Below are positions 6,096 to 13,789 of a stretch of DNA of 14,238 nt, one piece after another. Source of the stretch: Oxalobacter formigenes (lineage in GTDB: Bacteria; Pseudomonadota; Gammaproteobacteria; Burkholderiales; Burkholderiaceae_D); NCBI GenBank assembly GCA_019424645.1, contig JAHYZB010000026.1, positions 1 to 14,238 on the forward strand, given 5' to 3'. Both the position numbers and the translations under genes were made by a program. How positions within the stretch are numbered: the stretch's first letter is position 1; every line of letters begins with the position of its first letter. A model generated the notes under the pieces. That model saw only the letters and a program-made list of their open reading frames with translations, made no database searches and was not told where the DNA came from.

Positions 6096-7130
6096 CTAAA
6101 AAGAATAAGTGACATCCTGCTTTTTGTCCTGAATTTCATCAAGCAAACGGGCCAAAGGCGCCAATTCGTTATAACGGCGTGCTGTTTTATCGACATATTT
6201 AAGGACCAGCGGGATATCGTTTAAATAGGCTTCTTTACCATCGCGATGATGAAGACGCGCAAAAATACCCAATACCTTGAGGTGACGCTGAATGCCCATA
6301 AATTCGAAATCCCTGTAGAAGAGGTCGATGTCCGGATTAACCGGCAATCCTGTTCTCTTCGCTTTCTCCCAGTAACGGATAACCCAGTCCAATACTTTTT
6401 CCTCATCCCATTCGATATAGGCATCTTTCAGTAATGAAACCAGATCGTAGGTAATCGGGCCAAAGAGGGCATCCTGAAAATCAAGAATTCCGGGACTATT
6501 GTCATTCTGTCCCAAACGCATCAGATTGCGGGAGTGATAATCACGATGGACGTAAACTTGTGGCTGTGACAGATTGTTTGCGAGAATCAGTTTGAAAACC
6601 TTGTCAAGCTCTGCCTTCTGTTTTTCGCTCATCTGCACATTCAGGTGTTTGCCGATGTACCACTCCGGAAAGAGATCCAGCTCCCGCAACAGGGCTGCCC
6701 TGTCATATTCTGGCAATACATCTGGCTGACTGATCGATTGAATACTGATCAGGGCATCGATGGCATCCAGATAAAGCTTATTGGCAGTTTCATCGTTCAA
6801 TTCGTTCAGATACGTTGTCACGCCGAGGTCAGATAAAAGCAGGAAACCTTTTTCGATATTCTTTGCCTGTACTTTTGGAACAGCTACGCCGCTCTGGCCG
6901 AAAATGTCAGCAACATGTATGAATGGCTCAACTTTTTCCTTGTCTGGAGGCGCATCCATGACGATATATGTACCAGTTGGCGAATCAACCCGGAAATACC
7001 GGCGAAAACTCGCATCAGAAGATGCCGGTCTTAGTGTTTGGGTATCAAGGTGAAATTCCGGCAGTGATGCAAGCCATTCACACAGGGAAATCATCCGGGA
7101 ATCTGAAGTATTTTGAGCAGTTATTGACAT
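6096..7130 (-). CDS. amgK: N-acetylmuramate/N-acetylglucosamine anomeric kinase (AmgK-like)
   Basis: AmgK phosphorylates MurNAc (and GlcNAc) at the anomeric carbon, supplying MurNAc-1-phosphate to MurU. This 344-residue protein has the aminoglycoside phosphotransferase (APH) kinase fold. Ser-Asp-Ala-Ser-Phe-Arg-Arg-Tyr-Phe-Arg (38-47) is the typical N-lobe start of this subgroup. The catalytic loop His-Arg-Asp197-Tyr-His-Ser-Arg-Asn202 and the metal-binding Asp217-Phe-Gln-Asp follow. It is not an antibiotic-resistance gene: the subgroup and the murU and lptD neighbours point to cell-wall recycling, as characterised in Pseudomonas. There is no Shine-Dalgarno before the ATG at 7130. An internal Met13 is possible but also lacks one. 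Divergent from lptD across 94 bp. Confidence 0.9.
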   Translation of the reverse strand: MSITAQNTSDSRMISLCEWLASLPEFHLDTQTLRPASSDASFRRYFRVDSPTGTYIVMDAPPDKEKVEPFIHVADIFGQSGVAVPKVQAKNIEKGFLLLSDLGVTTYLNELNDETANKLYLDAIDALISIQSISQPDVLPEYDRAALLRELDLFPEWYIGKHLNVQMSEKQKAELDKVFKLILANNLSQPQVYVHRDYHSRNLMRLGQNDNSPGILDFQDALFGPITYDLVSLLKDAYIEWDEEKVLDWVIRYWEKAKRTGLPVNPDIDLFYRDFEFMGIQRHLKVLGIFARLHHRDGKEAYLNDIPLVLKYVDKTARRYNELAPLARLLDEIQDKKQDVTYSF

Positions 7131-7138
7131 GAAAGATG

Positions 7139-7151
7139 AAACGTTACGTTT
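7139..7151. promoter_or_regulatory. 13-bp palindrome upstream of amgK
   Basis: AAACGT-T-ACGTTT is a perfect odd palindrome 9 bp from the amgK ATG, in the amgK/lptD divergent region. It falls where a minus-strand -10 would lie relative to the GGAACTT at 7161-7167. Operator or chance cannot be separated from one sequence. Confidence 0.35.
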
Positions 7152-7160
7152 TTAATGACA

Positions 7161-7167
7161 AAGTTCC
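7161..7167 (-). promoter_or_regulatory. Sigma-E-like -35 (GGAACTT) facing amgK
   Basis: Read on the minus strand, 7167-7161 is GGAACTT, identical to the known RpoE -35 consensus. The -10 expected 15-16 nt further on does not match the usual TCnAA well. A promoter here would start transcription only a few bases before the amgK ATG. Confidence 0.35.
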
Positions 7168-7169
7168 CA

Positions 7170-7175
7170 TATAAT
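7170..7175 (+). promoter_or_regulatory. Probable sigma70 -10 of lptD
   Basis: TATAAT is a perfect -10, giving a start near 7182 and a leader of about 43 nt before the lptD ATG at 7225. There is no good -35 at 17 nt. The reverse strand also reads as a -10 (TATTAT at 7177-7172), so the element could serve amgK in the other direction. Confidence 0.5.
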
Positions 7176-7224
7176 AAGCGATTCTGAATAATATATTGCA
7201 GCCTAATCTCTTTGTGCTTTTTTC

Positions 7225-9492
7225 ATGAGCCGTTTTTTTGCATCTTTTACGCCGTGTGTCTTATTTTCGTTGCTGGCTACGTTCTCGGCGAGTCTTGTTG
7301 TCTCTCCAACGGCACAGGCAAAATCCAAAAACAGTTCAGGTACAAAAAAGAAAGTCGAACGTCCCAAACAGGTTGAAAACAAGAATGCGCCCACCATTCT
7401 TCAGGCTGAGCAAATAATGGGGCGCCCCGCACGTGACTTGTATCTCGATTATGAAGTCGAGGTACAGAGGGACCAGACACTGTTAACGGGTGATCATGGC
7501 ATCTTCCGCCAGGAGGAAAATGAAGCCGAGTTAGTCGGAAATGTTTTCATACAACGGTTCGGTGACCAGTTTACGGCTGAGCGTGCCAATCTGAATCTTG
7601 ATACAGGTGAAGGTCAACTGGTCAATACGACTTACAAATTCGAAGCGACAAACGGTCAGGGCAAAGCCAGCAAAATCGAACTTGTCGGCGATGACAAGAC
7701 CAATATTTTCAAAAGCACTTACAGCACTTGTGAAGGGGTAAATCCTGACTGGTATTTAAGCTCAAGCAAGCTTCATCTGGACAACACCCGCAATGTTGGT
7801 TATGCCATGAGCCCGGTGCTGTACTTCAAAGATGTGCCGATTATGGGCGCACCGGCAATGACTTTTCCGATCAAGGCAGAACGTAAATCCGGTGCTTTGC
7901 CTCCGACTGTGGGCATGACCTCGAAAAGCGGTTTTGAAGTTATTGCCCCATACTATTTCAACCTGGCTCCCAACTATGATTTGACCATTTTCCCTCATTT
8001 GATTGCCCGACGGGGACTACAGATGGGCGCCGAAGCCAGATATATGGGACGGGATTATTCCGGCATTACTTATGTTGAATATCTGACCAACGACAAGGAA
8101 GCGGACCGAGACCGCTATTTTCTGTCAACCAAGCATCAGCAGGCTTTCAATAACGGCTTTTCATATTACTGGGATGTAAAGTCGGCTTCGGATGATAAAT
8201 ATCCCGATGATTTTTCCAATCCACAAAATCGTGACCTGCAACGTTTGCTGTTGCGTGAAGGCGGATTCAGACAGAAGCTTGGCGTCTGGAACGCGACTTT
8301 GCGTGCAACCAATTACCAGGTTCTGCAGGATGTCGAAGCGCCGATCATCAAACCTTTTGACCGCTTGCCCCAATTGATCGTCACAGGGGGGCAGGAAGAC
8401 GTTCATGGTTTCGACTGGCAAATGTATACAGAAATGACCCGTTTCTGGTTATCCAACGAGTATCTGGACAAAATGCCTTTGAAGCAGCAACAGGCACGTG
8501 GTAACCGTTTCATCATGAAACCGGAAATTTCCTATCCGATATATCAGAGCGGCTTTTTCTTTACACCAAAAGCGATCCTGAATCTGGCGAAATATGATCT
8601 GGATGAATCTCCCTATAACGTCAAGTCGCTGACACGCGTCTTGCCAACCGTCTCCCTTGATGGCGGTCTTATTTTCGAAAGAGACGCCTCTTTCTTTGGC
8701 AAGGGTATGACCCAGACACTGGAACCACGTTTGTTCTATGTTTATACCCCTTATAAGGACCAGAGCAAGTACCCCATTTTCGATTCGGGCGAACCCAGCT
8801 TTGGATATCCGTTGTTATTCACTGAAAACCGTTTCGATGGGTATGACCGTGTTGCTGACGCCAATAATCTGACAGCAGCTGTAACATCACGATTCCTGGA
8901 AGAAAATGGCGCGGAACGTATGCGTTTTACTATCGGCCAGCGTTATTACTTCACGGACCAGCGTGTTTATCTGTATAACACAAGCCTGCAGGAATCCCAG
9001 AATCGTTCCGATCTGCTTGTCATGGCCGGTGGAAAAATCCTGCCAACCTTTTCAGTCGATTCTGCGTTTCAGTACAACCAGAGTACCCGCAAAATGTATA
9101 GCGCGAACTTCAGTACTCAATGGAAACCGGGACCGATGCAATTGTTGAATGCGGAATATCGTTATCTGAGAGATACCGTCGACTTTTATGGCAACAAGCT
9201 CGATCAGATTAACGTGTCTGGGCAGTGGCCTATCGCCAAGCGATGGTACGCTATCGGACAGGTCAGCTATTCCCTTGCTGATAGCAAAGCGATTGAGAAT
9301 ATTTTCGGGTTCCAGTATAACGCGGATTGCTGGATTTTCAGGCTGATGGCTCAACGTTATGCCACTTCATCGGTTGAAACCAATACAGCTTTTTACTTCC
9401 AGCTTGAACTGAAAGGGCTTTCCAGCATCGGTTCCAACCCGTTAAATGCCTTGCGTAGAAGTATTCCCGGATATGAACCGCTTTCACCTTGA
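7225..9492 (+). CDS. lptD: LPS-assembly protein LptD
   Basis: LptD (755 residues) is the outer-membrane barrel that, with the lipoprotein LptE, receives LPS from the LptA bridge and inserts it in the outer leaflet. Residues 1-32 are a signal peptide (cut after Ala-Gln-Ala). A Lys-rich linker follows, then the OstA/LptA-like beta-jellyroll (about 55-165), then the barrel (about 190-755). Only two cysteines remain in the mature chain, Cys169 (Ser-Thr-Cys-Glu) and Cys702 (Ala-Asp-Cys-Trp). They correspond to E. coli Cys173 and Cys725, so one interdomain disulfide is possible instead of two. No Shine-Dalgarno precedes the ATG, but the signal peptide fits this start. It heads lptD-surA-pdxA-rsmA. 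Confidence 0.96.
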   Translation: MSRFFASFTPCVLFSLLATFSASLVVSPTAQAKSKNSSGTKKKVERPKQVENKNAPTILQAEQIMGRPARDLYLDYEVEVQRDQTLLTGDHGIFRQEENEAELVGNVFIQRFGDQFTAERANLNLDTGEGQLVNTTYKFEATNGQGKASKIELVGDDKTNIFKSTYSTCEGVNPDWYLSSSKLHLDNTRNVGYAMSPVLYFKDVPIMGAPAMTFPIKAERKSGALPPTVGMTSKSGFEVIAPYYFNLAPNYDLTIFPHLIARRGLQMGAEARYMGRDYSGITYVEYLTNDKEADRDRYFLSTKHQQAFNNGFSYYWDVKSASDDKYPDDFSNPQNRDLQRLLLREGGFRQKLGVWNATLRATNYQVLQDVEAPIIKPFDRLPQLIVTGGQEDVHGFDWQMYTEMTRFWLSNEYLDKMPLKQQQARGNRFIMKPEISYPIYQSGFFFTPKAILNLAKYDLDESPYNVKSLTRVLPTVSLDGGLIFERDASFFGKGMTQTLEPRLFYVYTPYKDQSKYPIFDSGEPSFGYPLLFTENRFDGYDRVADANNLTAAVTSRFLEENGAERMRFTIGQRYYFTDQRVYLYNTSLQESQNRSDLLVMAGGKILPTFSVDSAFQYNQSTRKMYSANFSTQWKPGPMQLLNAEYRYLRDTVDFYGNKLDQINVSGQWPIAKRWYAIGQVSYSLADSKAIENIFGFQYNADCWIFRLMAQRYATSSVETNTAFYFQLELKGLSSIGSNPLNALRRSIPGYEPLSP

Positions 9493-9525
9493 ATGAATTT
9501 TCCTATATAGTAAGAACCGAATTTC

Positions 9526-9538
9526 ATCCTTGAAGGAT
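9526..9538 (+). promoter_or_regulatory. Palindrome containing the surA ribosome binding site
   Basis: ATCCTT-G-AAGGAT is a perfect odd palindrome, and its right arm holds the surA Shine-Dalgarno AAGGA, 8 nt before the ATG at 9546. As RNA it could form only a 4-bp hairpin (ATCC/GGAT, loop TTGAA), so any masking would be weak. Confidence 0.4.
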
Positions 9539-9545
9539 CAGCCTT

Positions 9546-10925
9546 ATGTATTTCGCAAATTTCTTTCGTCGCTGTCGTGTTTCATATCCGGCTCTGATTT
9601 TAGCTTTCGGTGTACTTTTCTCAGCCTCTGTTTCTGCACAGGGCAATCAGGCCCAGCCAGCCAGACAGGTTGTAGTCGATTCCATTGCAGCAATCGTCAA
9701 TAGTGACGTCATCACCAAAGGCGAATTGAATGAACGGGTTACACTGGTCGAAGCACAATTGAAAAAACAAAATATCGCATTGCCCCCGCGTGCCGAATTT
9801 CAGAAACAGGTTCTTGAACATATGATCGTCGAAAGAGCCCAGTTACAACTGGCGAAAGATATGGGACTGCGGGTCGATGACACGCAACTGGATCGTACGA
9901 TTGCCTTGATGGCCGAGCAAAACCATATGTCGCTTGCTCAATTCAAACGTCAAACCGAGCAGAACGGAACGCCATTTGAAAAATTAAGGGAAAAAGTCCG
10001 TGAGGAAATCACGATGTCACGTCTACGTGATCGTGAAGTCGTCAATAAAATCCAGATCAATGACGCCGAAGTTGACAATCTCATCGGCACTGATTCACAA
10101 CTTCAGATGCCGGAACAATTACGATTGGGTCACATCCTCGTCCGTATTCCCGAAAATGCGTCTCCGGAACAGATCGCTGAAAAACGCGCACGGGCCGAGA
10201 AAGTTCTGGACATTCTGAAATCGGGTGGCGATTTTCAACAAACCGCCGCCAGCTATTCTGATGCAGATGAAGGCCTGAGCGGCGGTGATATCGGCTGGAG
10301 AAGTACCGATCGCCTGCCGAAACCGTTCGTGGATGCTTTGGCAGGAGTCAAGCCTGGAAATATGACAGGCATCATCAAGAGTCCCAATGGTTTCCATATC
10401 TTGAAAGTACTGGATCGTCGCAAAATGACAAATGCGGCGGAATCCTCTACAAACGCATCCGATGGAAATACGGTTCAACAGATTCACGCACGGCATATTC
10501 TTATCAAGGTCAACCAGCTTGTTTCTGCCGATGAGGCGAAACGAAAACTGATCGATCTGAAACAAAGAATCGTCAACAAATCGGCGACATTCGAGGAATT
10601 GGCCAAAACATATTCCAACGATGGTTCTGCCAGCCGTGGCGGGGATCTGGGGTGGATTTATCCCGGGGATACTGTACCGGAATTTGAAAAAGCCATGGTG
10701 GCTTTGAAACCCGGTGAAGTCAGTGAGCCGATTGAAACACAATTCGGATTTCATCTGATTCAGGTCCTGGACAAGAAAACAGACGACGTTTCAGCCGAAA
10801 GAAAACGCATTGCGGCCAAACAGGCACTAAGAGAGCGTAAAGTCGCCGAAGCAACGGAAGAATGGCTGCGTCAGCTGCGGGACAAGGCTTACGTCGAATA
10901 TCGTCTGGATGAAAAACATCAATGA
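9546..10925 (+). CDS. surA: Periplasmic chaperone and peptidyl-prolyl isomerase SurA
   Basis: SurA escorts unfolded outer-membrane proteins, including LptD, through the periplasm to the BAM complex. This 459-residue form has a signal peptide (cut near residue 31, Ser-Val-Ser-Ala), then the SurA N-terminal chaperone domain (about 40-180, from Val-Asp-Ser-Ile-Ala-Ala-Ile-Val). Two parvulin domains follow, about 190-292 and 312-412. Each carries the parvulin hallmarks: His-Ile-Leu, a Gly-Gly-Asp-(Ile/Leu)-Gly-Trp motif, and Gly-Phe-His-(Ile/Leu) near the end. A short helical tail returns to the chaperone domain. GAAGGA supports the ATG. It lies 53 nt after lptD and overlaps pdxA by 4 nt. Confidence 0.96.
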   Translation: MYFANFFRRCRVSYPALILAFGVLFSASVSAQGNQAQPARQVVVDSIAAIVNSDVITKGELNERVTLVEAQLKKQNIALPPRAEFQKQVLEHMIVERAQLQLAKDMGLRVDDTQLDRTIALMAEQNHMSLAQFKRQTEQNGTPFEKLREKVREEITMSRLRDREVVNKIQINDAEVDNLIGTDSQLQMPEQLRLGHILVRIPENASPEQIAEKRARAEKVLDILKSGGDFQQTAASYSDADEGLSGGDIGWRSTDRLPKPFVDALAGVKPGNMTGIIKSPNGFHILKVLDRRKMTNAAESSTNASDGNTVQQIHARHILIKVNQLVSADEAKRKLIDLKQRIVNKSATFEELAKTYSNDGSASRGGDLGWIYPGDTVPEFEKAMVALKPGEVSEPIETQFGFHLIQVLDKKTDDVSAERKRIAAKQALRERKVAEATEEWLRQLRDKAYVEYRLDEKHQ

Positions 10926-11977
10926 TCAGGATGCCTGTCATTGCCATAACGATAGGCGAACCAGCCGGAATCGGTCCCGAGATATCGATTCGCGGAGCAT
11001 GGGAATGCCGTAAAACCGTCATTCCCGTTCTCATCGGCGACTATTCTTACCTGGAACAGCTCGCACAAAAAATCGACACGGCCATTGTTTTAAAACGGAT
11101 CGATAGAATTGATGCTGAAACAATGGAATTTTCGCTCCATTCGGATGCGATTTATGCCATTGACTGCCCGTTGAATCAACCTGTGATTCCGGGCAAACTC
11201 AATCCTGCAAATGGAAGTACCGTTCTGAACTCGCTCGATATCGCTATTGACGGAGCTTTAGAAAACAATTTCGATGCGATTGTCACGGCACCTGTTCAAA
11301 AAAGCACGATAAACGATGCTGGTATTCCATTTACGGGACATACCGAATACCTTGCAGAAAAAACGGCTACCAAACGAGTTGTCATGATGCTGGCAGGCCC
11401 GACCAAACCTATGGGAAACGATATTCCGGGCTTTGCCTTGAGGGTTGCTCTGGCAACCACTCATTTGCCAGTCAAATACGTTTCCGACGCTATCACGATG
11501 ACTTCTTTGGTGGAAATCCTGTCCATCATCGACAATGATCTCAAAAACAAATTCGGGATTGCTTCCCCCAGGATACTTGTCACCGGGTTGAATCCGCATG
11601 CGGGTGAAAACGGTTACCTCGGCATGGAAGAAATAGATGTGATTTCTCCTGCCCTTGAGATGGCCGGCAAAGCTGGCATTCAGGCTTTCGGTCCATATCC
11701 TGCCGATACCCTGTTCCAGCCGCGGTTTCTGCAAGATGCAGATTGCATTCTTGCCATGTACCACGATCAGGGTTTGCCAGTACTGAAATATGCCACTTTC
11801 GGACAGGGTGTCAACATCACGCTTGGCCTTCCCATTATCAGAACGTCTGTCGACCATGGCACCGCTCTGGATATTGCTGAAAAAGGCCTGGGTCTGGCCG
11901 ATCATGGCAGTATGATTGAAGCGATCAATACAGCTGCCATGATGGCAACCTGCTGGCATAACAATATTCATTCTTAG
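10922..11977 (+). CDS. pdxA: 4-hydroxythreonine-4-phosphate dehydrogenase
   Basis: PdxA oxidises 4-hydroxy-L-threonine phosphate with NAD, the step before ring closure to pyridoxine phosphate (DXP-dependent vitamin B6 route). This 351-residue protein has the family start Gly-Glu-Pro-Ala-Gly-Ile-Gly-Pro-Glu (12-20). Thr-Gly-His-Thr-Glu (138-142) contributes substrate contacts. The three metal-binding histidines are His181 (Thr-His-Leu-Pro), His226 (Asn-Pro-His-Ala-Gly-Glu) and His281 (Tyr-His-Asp-Gln-Gly). The ATG overlaps the surA stop as ATGA (10922-10925), suggesting coupling. A second in-frame ATG at 10931 (Met4) gives the more usual N-terminus and has an AGG just before it, so the exact start is uncertain by three codons. 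Followed 4 nt later by rsmA. Confidence 0.95.
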   Translation: MIRMPVIAITIGEPAGIGPEISIRGAWECRKTVIPVLIGDYSYLEQLAQKIDTAIVLKRIDRIDAETMEFSLHSDAIYAIDCPLNQPVIPGKLNPANGSTVLNSLDIAIDGALENNFDAIVTAPVQKSTINDAGIPFTGHTEYLAEKTATKRVVMMLAGPTKPMGNDIPGFALRVALATTHLPVKYVSDAITMTSLVEILSIIDNDLKNKFGIASPRILVTGLNPHAGENGYLGMEEIDVISPALEMAGKAGIQAFGPYPADTLFQPRFLQDADCILAMYHDQGLPVLKYATFGQGVNITLGLPIIRTSVDHGTALDIAEKGLGLADHGSMIEAINTAAMMATCWHNNIHS

Positions 11978-11981
11978 GAAT

Positions 11982-12752
11982 ATGAAACACATTCCACGTA
12001 AAAGATTTGGTCAGAATTTCCTGAAAGACCAATCCGTTCTGGACAATATCGTTTCAGCGATAGCCCCAAAACCAACAGACCGCATGCTTGAAATCGGCCC
12101 CGGTATGGGTGCCATGACAGAAAACCTGCTTCCTCATTTATCACGGATGGATGTGATCGAACTGGACAGGGATCTGGTCATTTACCTGAAAAAACGTTTT
12201 CCGGAGAATAAACTGACTATTCATCAGGGAGACGCCCTCTCCTTCGATTTCAGGACGATAGGCGCTTCAAAAGAAAACAAATGGCGTATCGTCGGCAATT
12301 TGCCCTATAACATCTCATCGCCCTTGTTGTTTCATCTGATGAATTTTTCTTCATGTATAGAAGACCAGCACTTCATGCTCCAGCGGGAGGTCGTAGAACG
12401 TATGGTAGCCGAACCGGGAAACAAGGCTTACGGCCGTCTTTCAGTGATGCTGCAATGGCAATACGATATGGAACTGCTCTTTATCGTTCCTCCGACGGCA
12501 TTCGATCCGATGCCAAAGGTCGATTCGGCGATTGTCAGAATGATCCCGCGCGAGAATCCGGAAGCATGCTCGCTTGCGGCTCTTGAAAAGACAGTAACGC
12601 AGGCTTTTTCCCAACGAAGAAAAATGCTGAGGAACAATCTGGCCCCCCTGTTCTCCGAATCGCAACTGTTTGAATTGGGAATCGATCCAACGCGACGGCC
12701 GGAAGATTTGACGGTGGATCAATTCATCCGGCTTGCCAATCATCTGAACTAA
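11982..12752 (+). CDS. rsmA: 16S rRNA dimethyladenosine transferase RsmA (KsgA)
   Basis: RsmA adds two methyl groups to each of the adjacent adenines A1518 and A1519 at the 3' end of 16S rRNA, using S-adenosylmethionine. It also acts as a late checkpoint in 30S assembly. The 256 residues begin with the family signature Lys-Arg-Phe-Gly-Gln-Asn-Phe-Leu (7-14). The SAM-binding Leu-Glu-Ile-Gly-Pro-Gly-Met-Gly (36-43) and Asn-Leu-Pro-Tyr (106-109), the catalytic motif for adenine N6, follow. The start is fixed by the N-terminal match. The AGGA overlapping the pdxA stop is very close to the ATG (2 nt), so expression may depend on coupling. It ends the lptD cluster and meets the NhaR-like gene tail to tail with 25 bp between and no clear terminator. 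Confidence 0.97.
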   Translation: MKHIPRKRFGQNFLKDQSVLDNIVSAIAPKPTDRMLEIGPGMGAMTENLLPHLSRMDVIELDRDLVIYLKKRFPENKLTIHQGDALSFDFRTIGASKENKWRIVGNLPYNISSPLLFHLMNFSSCIEDQHFMLQREVVERMVAEPGNKAYGRLSVMLQWQYDMELLFIVPPTAFDPMPKVDSAIVRMIPRENPEACSLAALEKTVTQAFSQRRKMLRNNLAPLFSESQLFELGIDPTRRPEDLTVDQFIRLANHLN

Positions 12753-12777
12753 GGCTTGCGCCCGTTTTCCAGGTTTT

Positions 12778-13680
12778 CTAGAAGATTTTTCCCTTGTGGG
12801 CAGCCAGAATGGCTTCAACTGCAGCATGCTTGATTTTCATTTCCGCAGAAATAGCGTAATACTGCTCCCTGACTTCTGTCAGCTCGCCGATTGGAACCGA
12901 GCGGAACTGGTCTTTCATTTCTCTTTCGATGGCAATAGGAGCATGAAACATGCCCAGTCCGTTGCGTCCGAATGTTTTCAGCAGCGCACTATCAGAAAAC
13001 TCGCCCGCGATAAATGGCCGGATATTATGTACTTCAAACCATTGATCCAGACGAGTTCTGATGGCATTCCCCCGAGTCGGCAACAAAACCGGGGCTCCCG
13101 TAAGACATTCAGGGAAATTGGGACGATATTGCTCAGCCAGCTCTTCCGAACCAAACAGCCAGACAGGACAATCCCCCAATTCGTGACTGAAGACACGCAA
13201 ACTGCTTCCCATATTGATCGGGCGATCCGTCAAAACGACGTCCAGTTTATGCAAAGCAAGATCCGCCAACAGTGTTTCAAATGAACCATCATAGCATTCC
13301 ATCCTGACGAATTGCGGCATTTCAAGAGCGGCTTCAAGCAAACGATAGGCAATCATTTTTGGTAATGAATCAGAAATGCCAACAGTCAGACGCATGCTTT
13401 TTCCGATATCGTCTTCTGCCAGGGCTTCCTGCAACTGCTCACCCAGCAGAAATATCTGGTCAGCATAATTCAAAGCCAGTCGCCCGGCTTCAGTCAGGAC
13501 GAGACGCCTCCCCTGCGGGGCGAATAAAGTCTTCCCAACCGCCTTTTCCAGCAGGGACAATTGCATGCTGATTGTCTGGACTGCAACACCCAGTCTTTCT
13601 GCTGCACGCGTGACTCCGCCTTCTTTGGCGACCACCCAAAAATAATAAAGATGTCTATAATTTAAGTTTAAAGCGCTCAT
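12778..13680 (-). CDS. nhaR: NhaR-type LysR-family transcriptional regulator
   Basis: A 300-residue LysR-type regulator. The N-terminus (Leu-Asn-Tyr-Arg-His-Leu-Tyr-Tyr-Phe-Trp, 6-15) is characteristic of NhaR, which in E. coli (301 residues) activates nhaA and osmC in response to sodium. The winged helix-turn-helix is about 20-65 (Ala-Ala-Glu-Arg-Leu-Gly-Val then Thr-Ile-Ser), and the effector domain is about 92-290. I chose the ATG at 13680. An in-frame ATG 12 codons upstream (13716) would add residues absent from the family, would place a perfect palindrome inside the gene and has a poorly spaced GGG. Neither start has a good ribosome site. It is divergent from the HPF-like gene. Sodium response here is inferred from the family, since no antiporter is visible in the window. 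Confidence 0.85.
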   Translation of the reverse strand: MSALNLNYRHLYYFWVVAKEGGVTRAAERLGVAVQTISMQLSLLEKAVGKTLFAPQGRRLVLTEAGRLALNYADQIFLLGEQLQEALAEDDIGKSMRLTVGISDSLPKMIAYRLLEAALEMPQFVRMECYDGSFETLLADLALHKLDVVLTDRPINMGSSLRVFSHELGDCPVWLFGSEELAEQYRPNFPECLTGAPVLLPTRGNAIRTRLDQWFEVHNIRPFIAGEFSDSALLKTFGRNGLGMFHAPIAIEREMKDQFRSVPIGELTEVREQYYAISAEMKIKHAAVEAILAAHKGKIF

Positions 13681-13696
13681 TGTTCTATTTTTTTGA

Positions 13697-13708
13697 AGTA
13701 ACGTTACT
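13697..13708. promoter_or_regulatory. 12-bp perfect palindrome between nhaR-like and HPF-like genes
   Basis: AGTAACGTTACT reads the same on both strands and lies 16 bp upstream of the nhaR-like ATG and about 80 bp before the HPF-like ATG. LysR regulators often bind dyads beside their own gene, so this is a candidate autoregulatory site (inference). Confidence 0.4.
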
Positions 13709-13745
13709 ATTATCATCCCTTTTTATTTCTTTTGGGAATGGGTAA

Positions 13746-13751
13746 TATACT
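13746..13751 (+). promoter_or_regulatory. Possible -10 of the HPF-like gene
   Basis: TATACT lies 38 nt before the ATG at 13790. The matching -35 position (about 13723-13728) is only T-rich, so the promoter may need an activator. The Shine-Dalgarno AAGGAG (13775-13780, 9 nt spacing) is strong. Confidence 0.4.
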
Positions 13752-13789
13752 CAAAAAGCAATAAAGAAGTAATTAAGGAGTGAGTTCTT

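Noticed and set aside
6096..7130. An aminoglycoside-resistance phosphotransferase
   Set aside because: The fold is shared, but the N-terminal motif, the murU partner and the lptD neighbour identify the AmgK cell-wall recycling kinase.
10119..10754. A 211-codon minus-strand frame opposite surA
   Set aside because: It is antisense to the two parvulin domains of surA, with no family features of its own.
11258..11992. A 244-codon minus-strand frame opposite pdxA
   Set aside because: It lies wholly over pdxA, whose metal-binding and substrate motifs are intact; its composition is that of an antisense shadow.
12753..12777. A terminator between rsmA and the NhaR-like gene
   Set aside because: The 25-bp gap has short T-runs but no stem I can support on either strand.
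13681..13716. A longer nhaR-like protein starting at 13716
   Set aside because: The extra 12 residues have no counterpart in NhaR, the GGG directly abuts the ATG, and the extension would cover the palindrome at 13697-13708.
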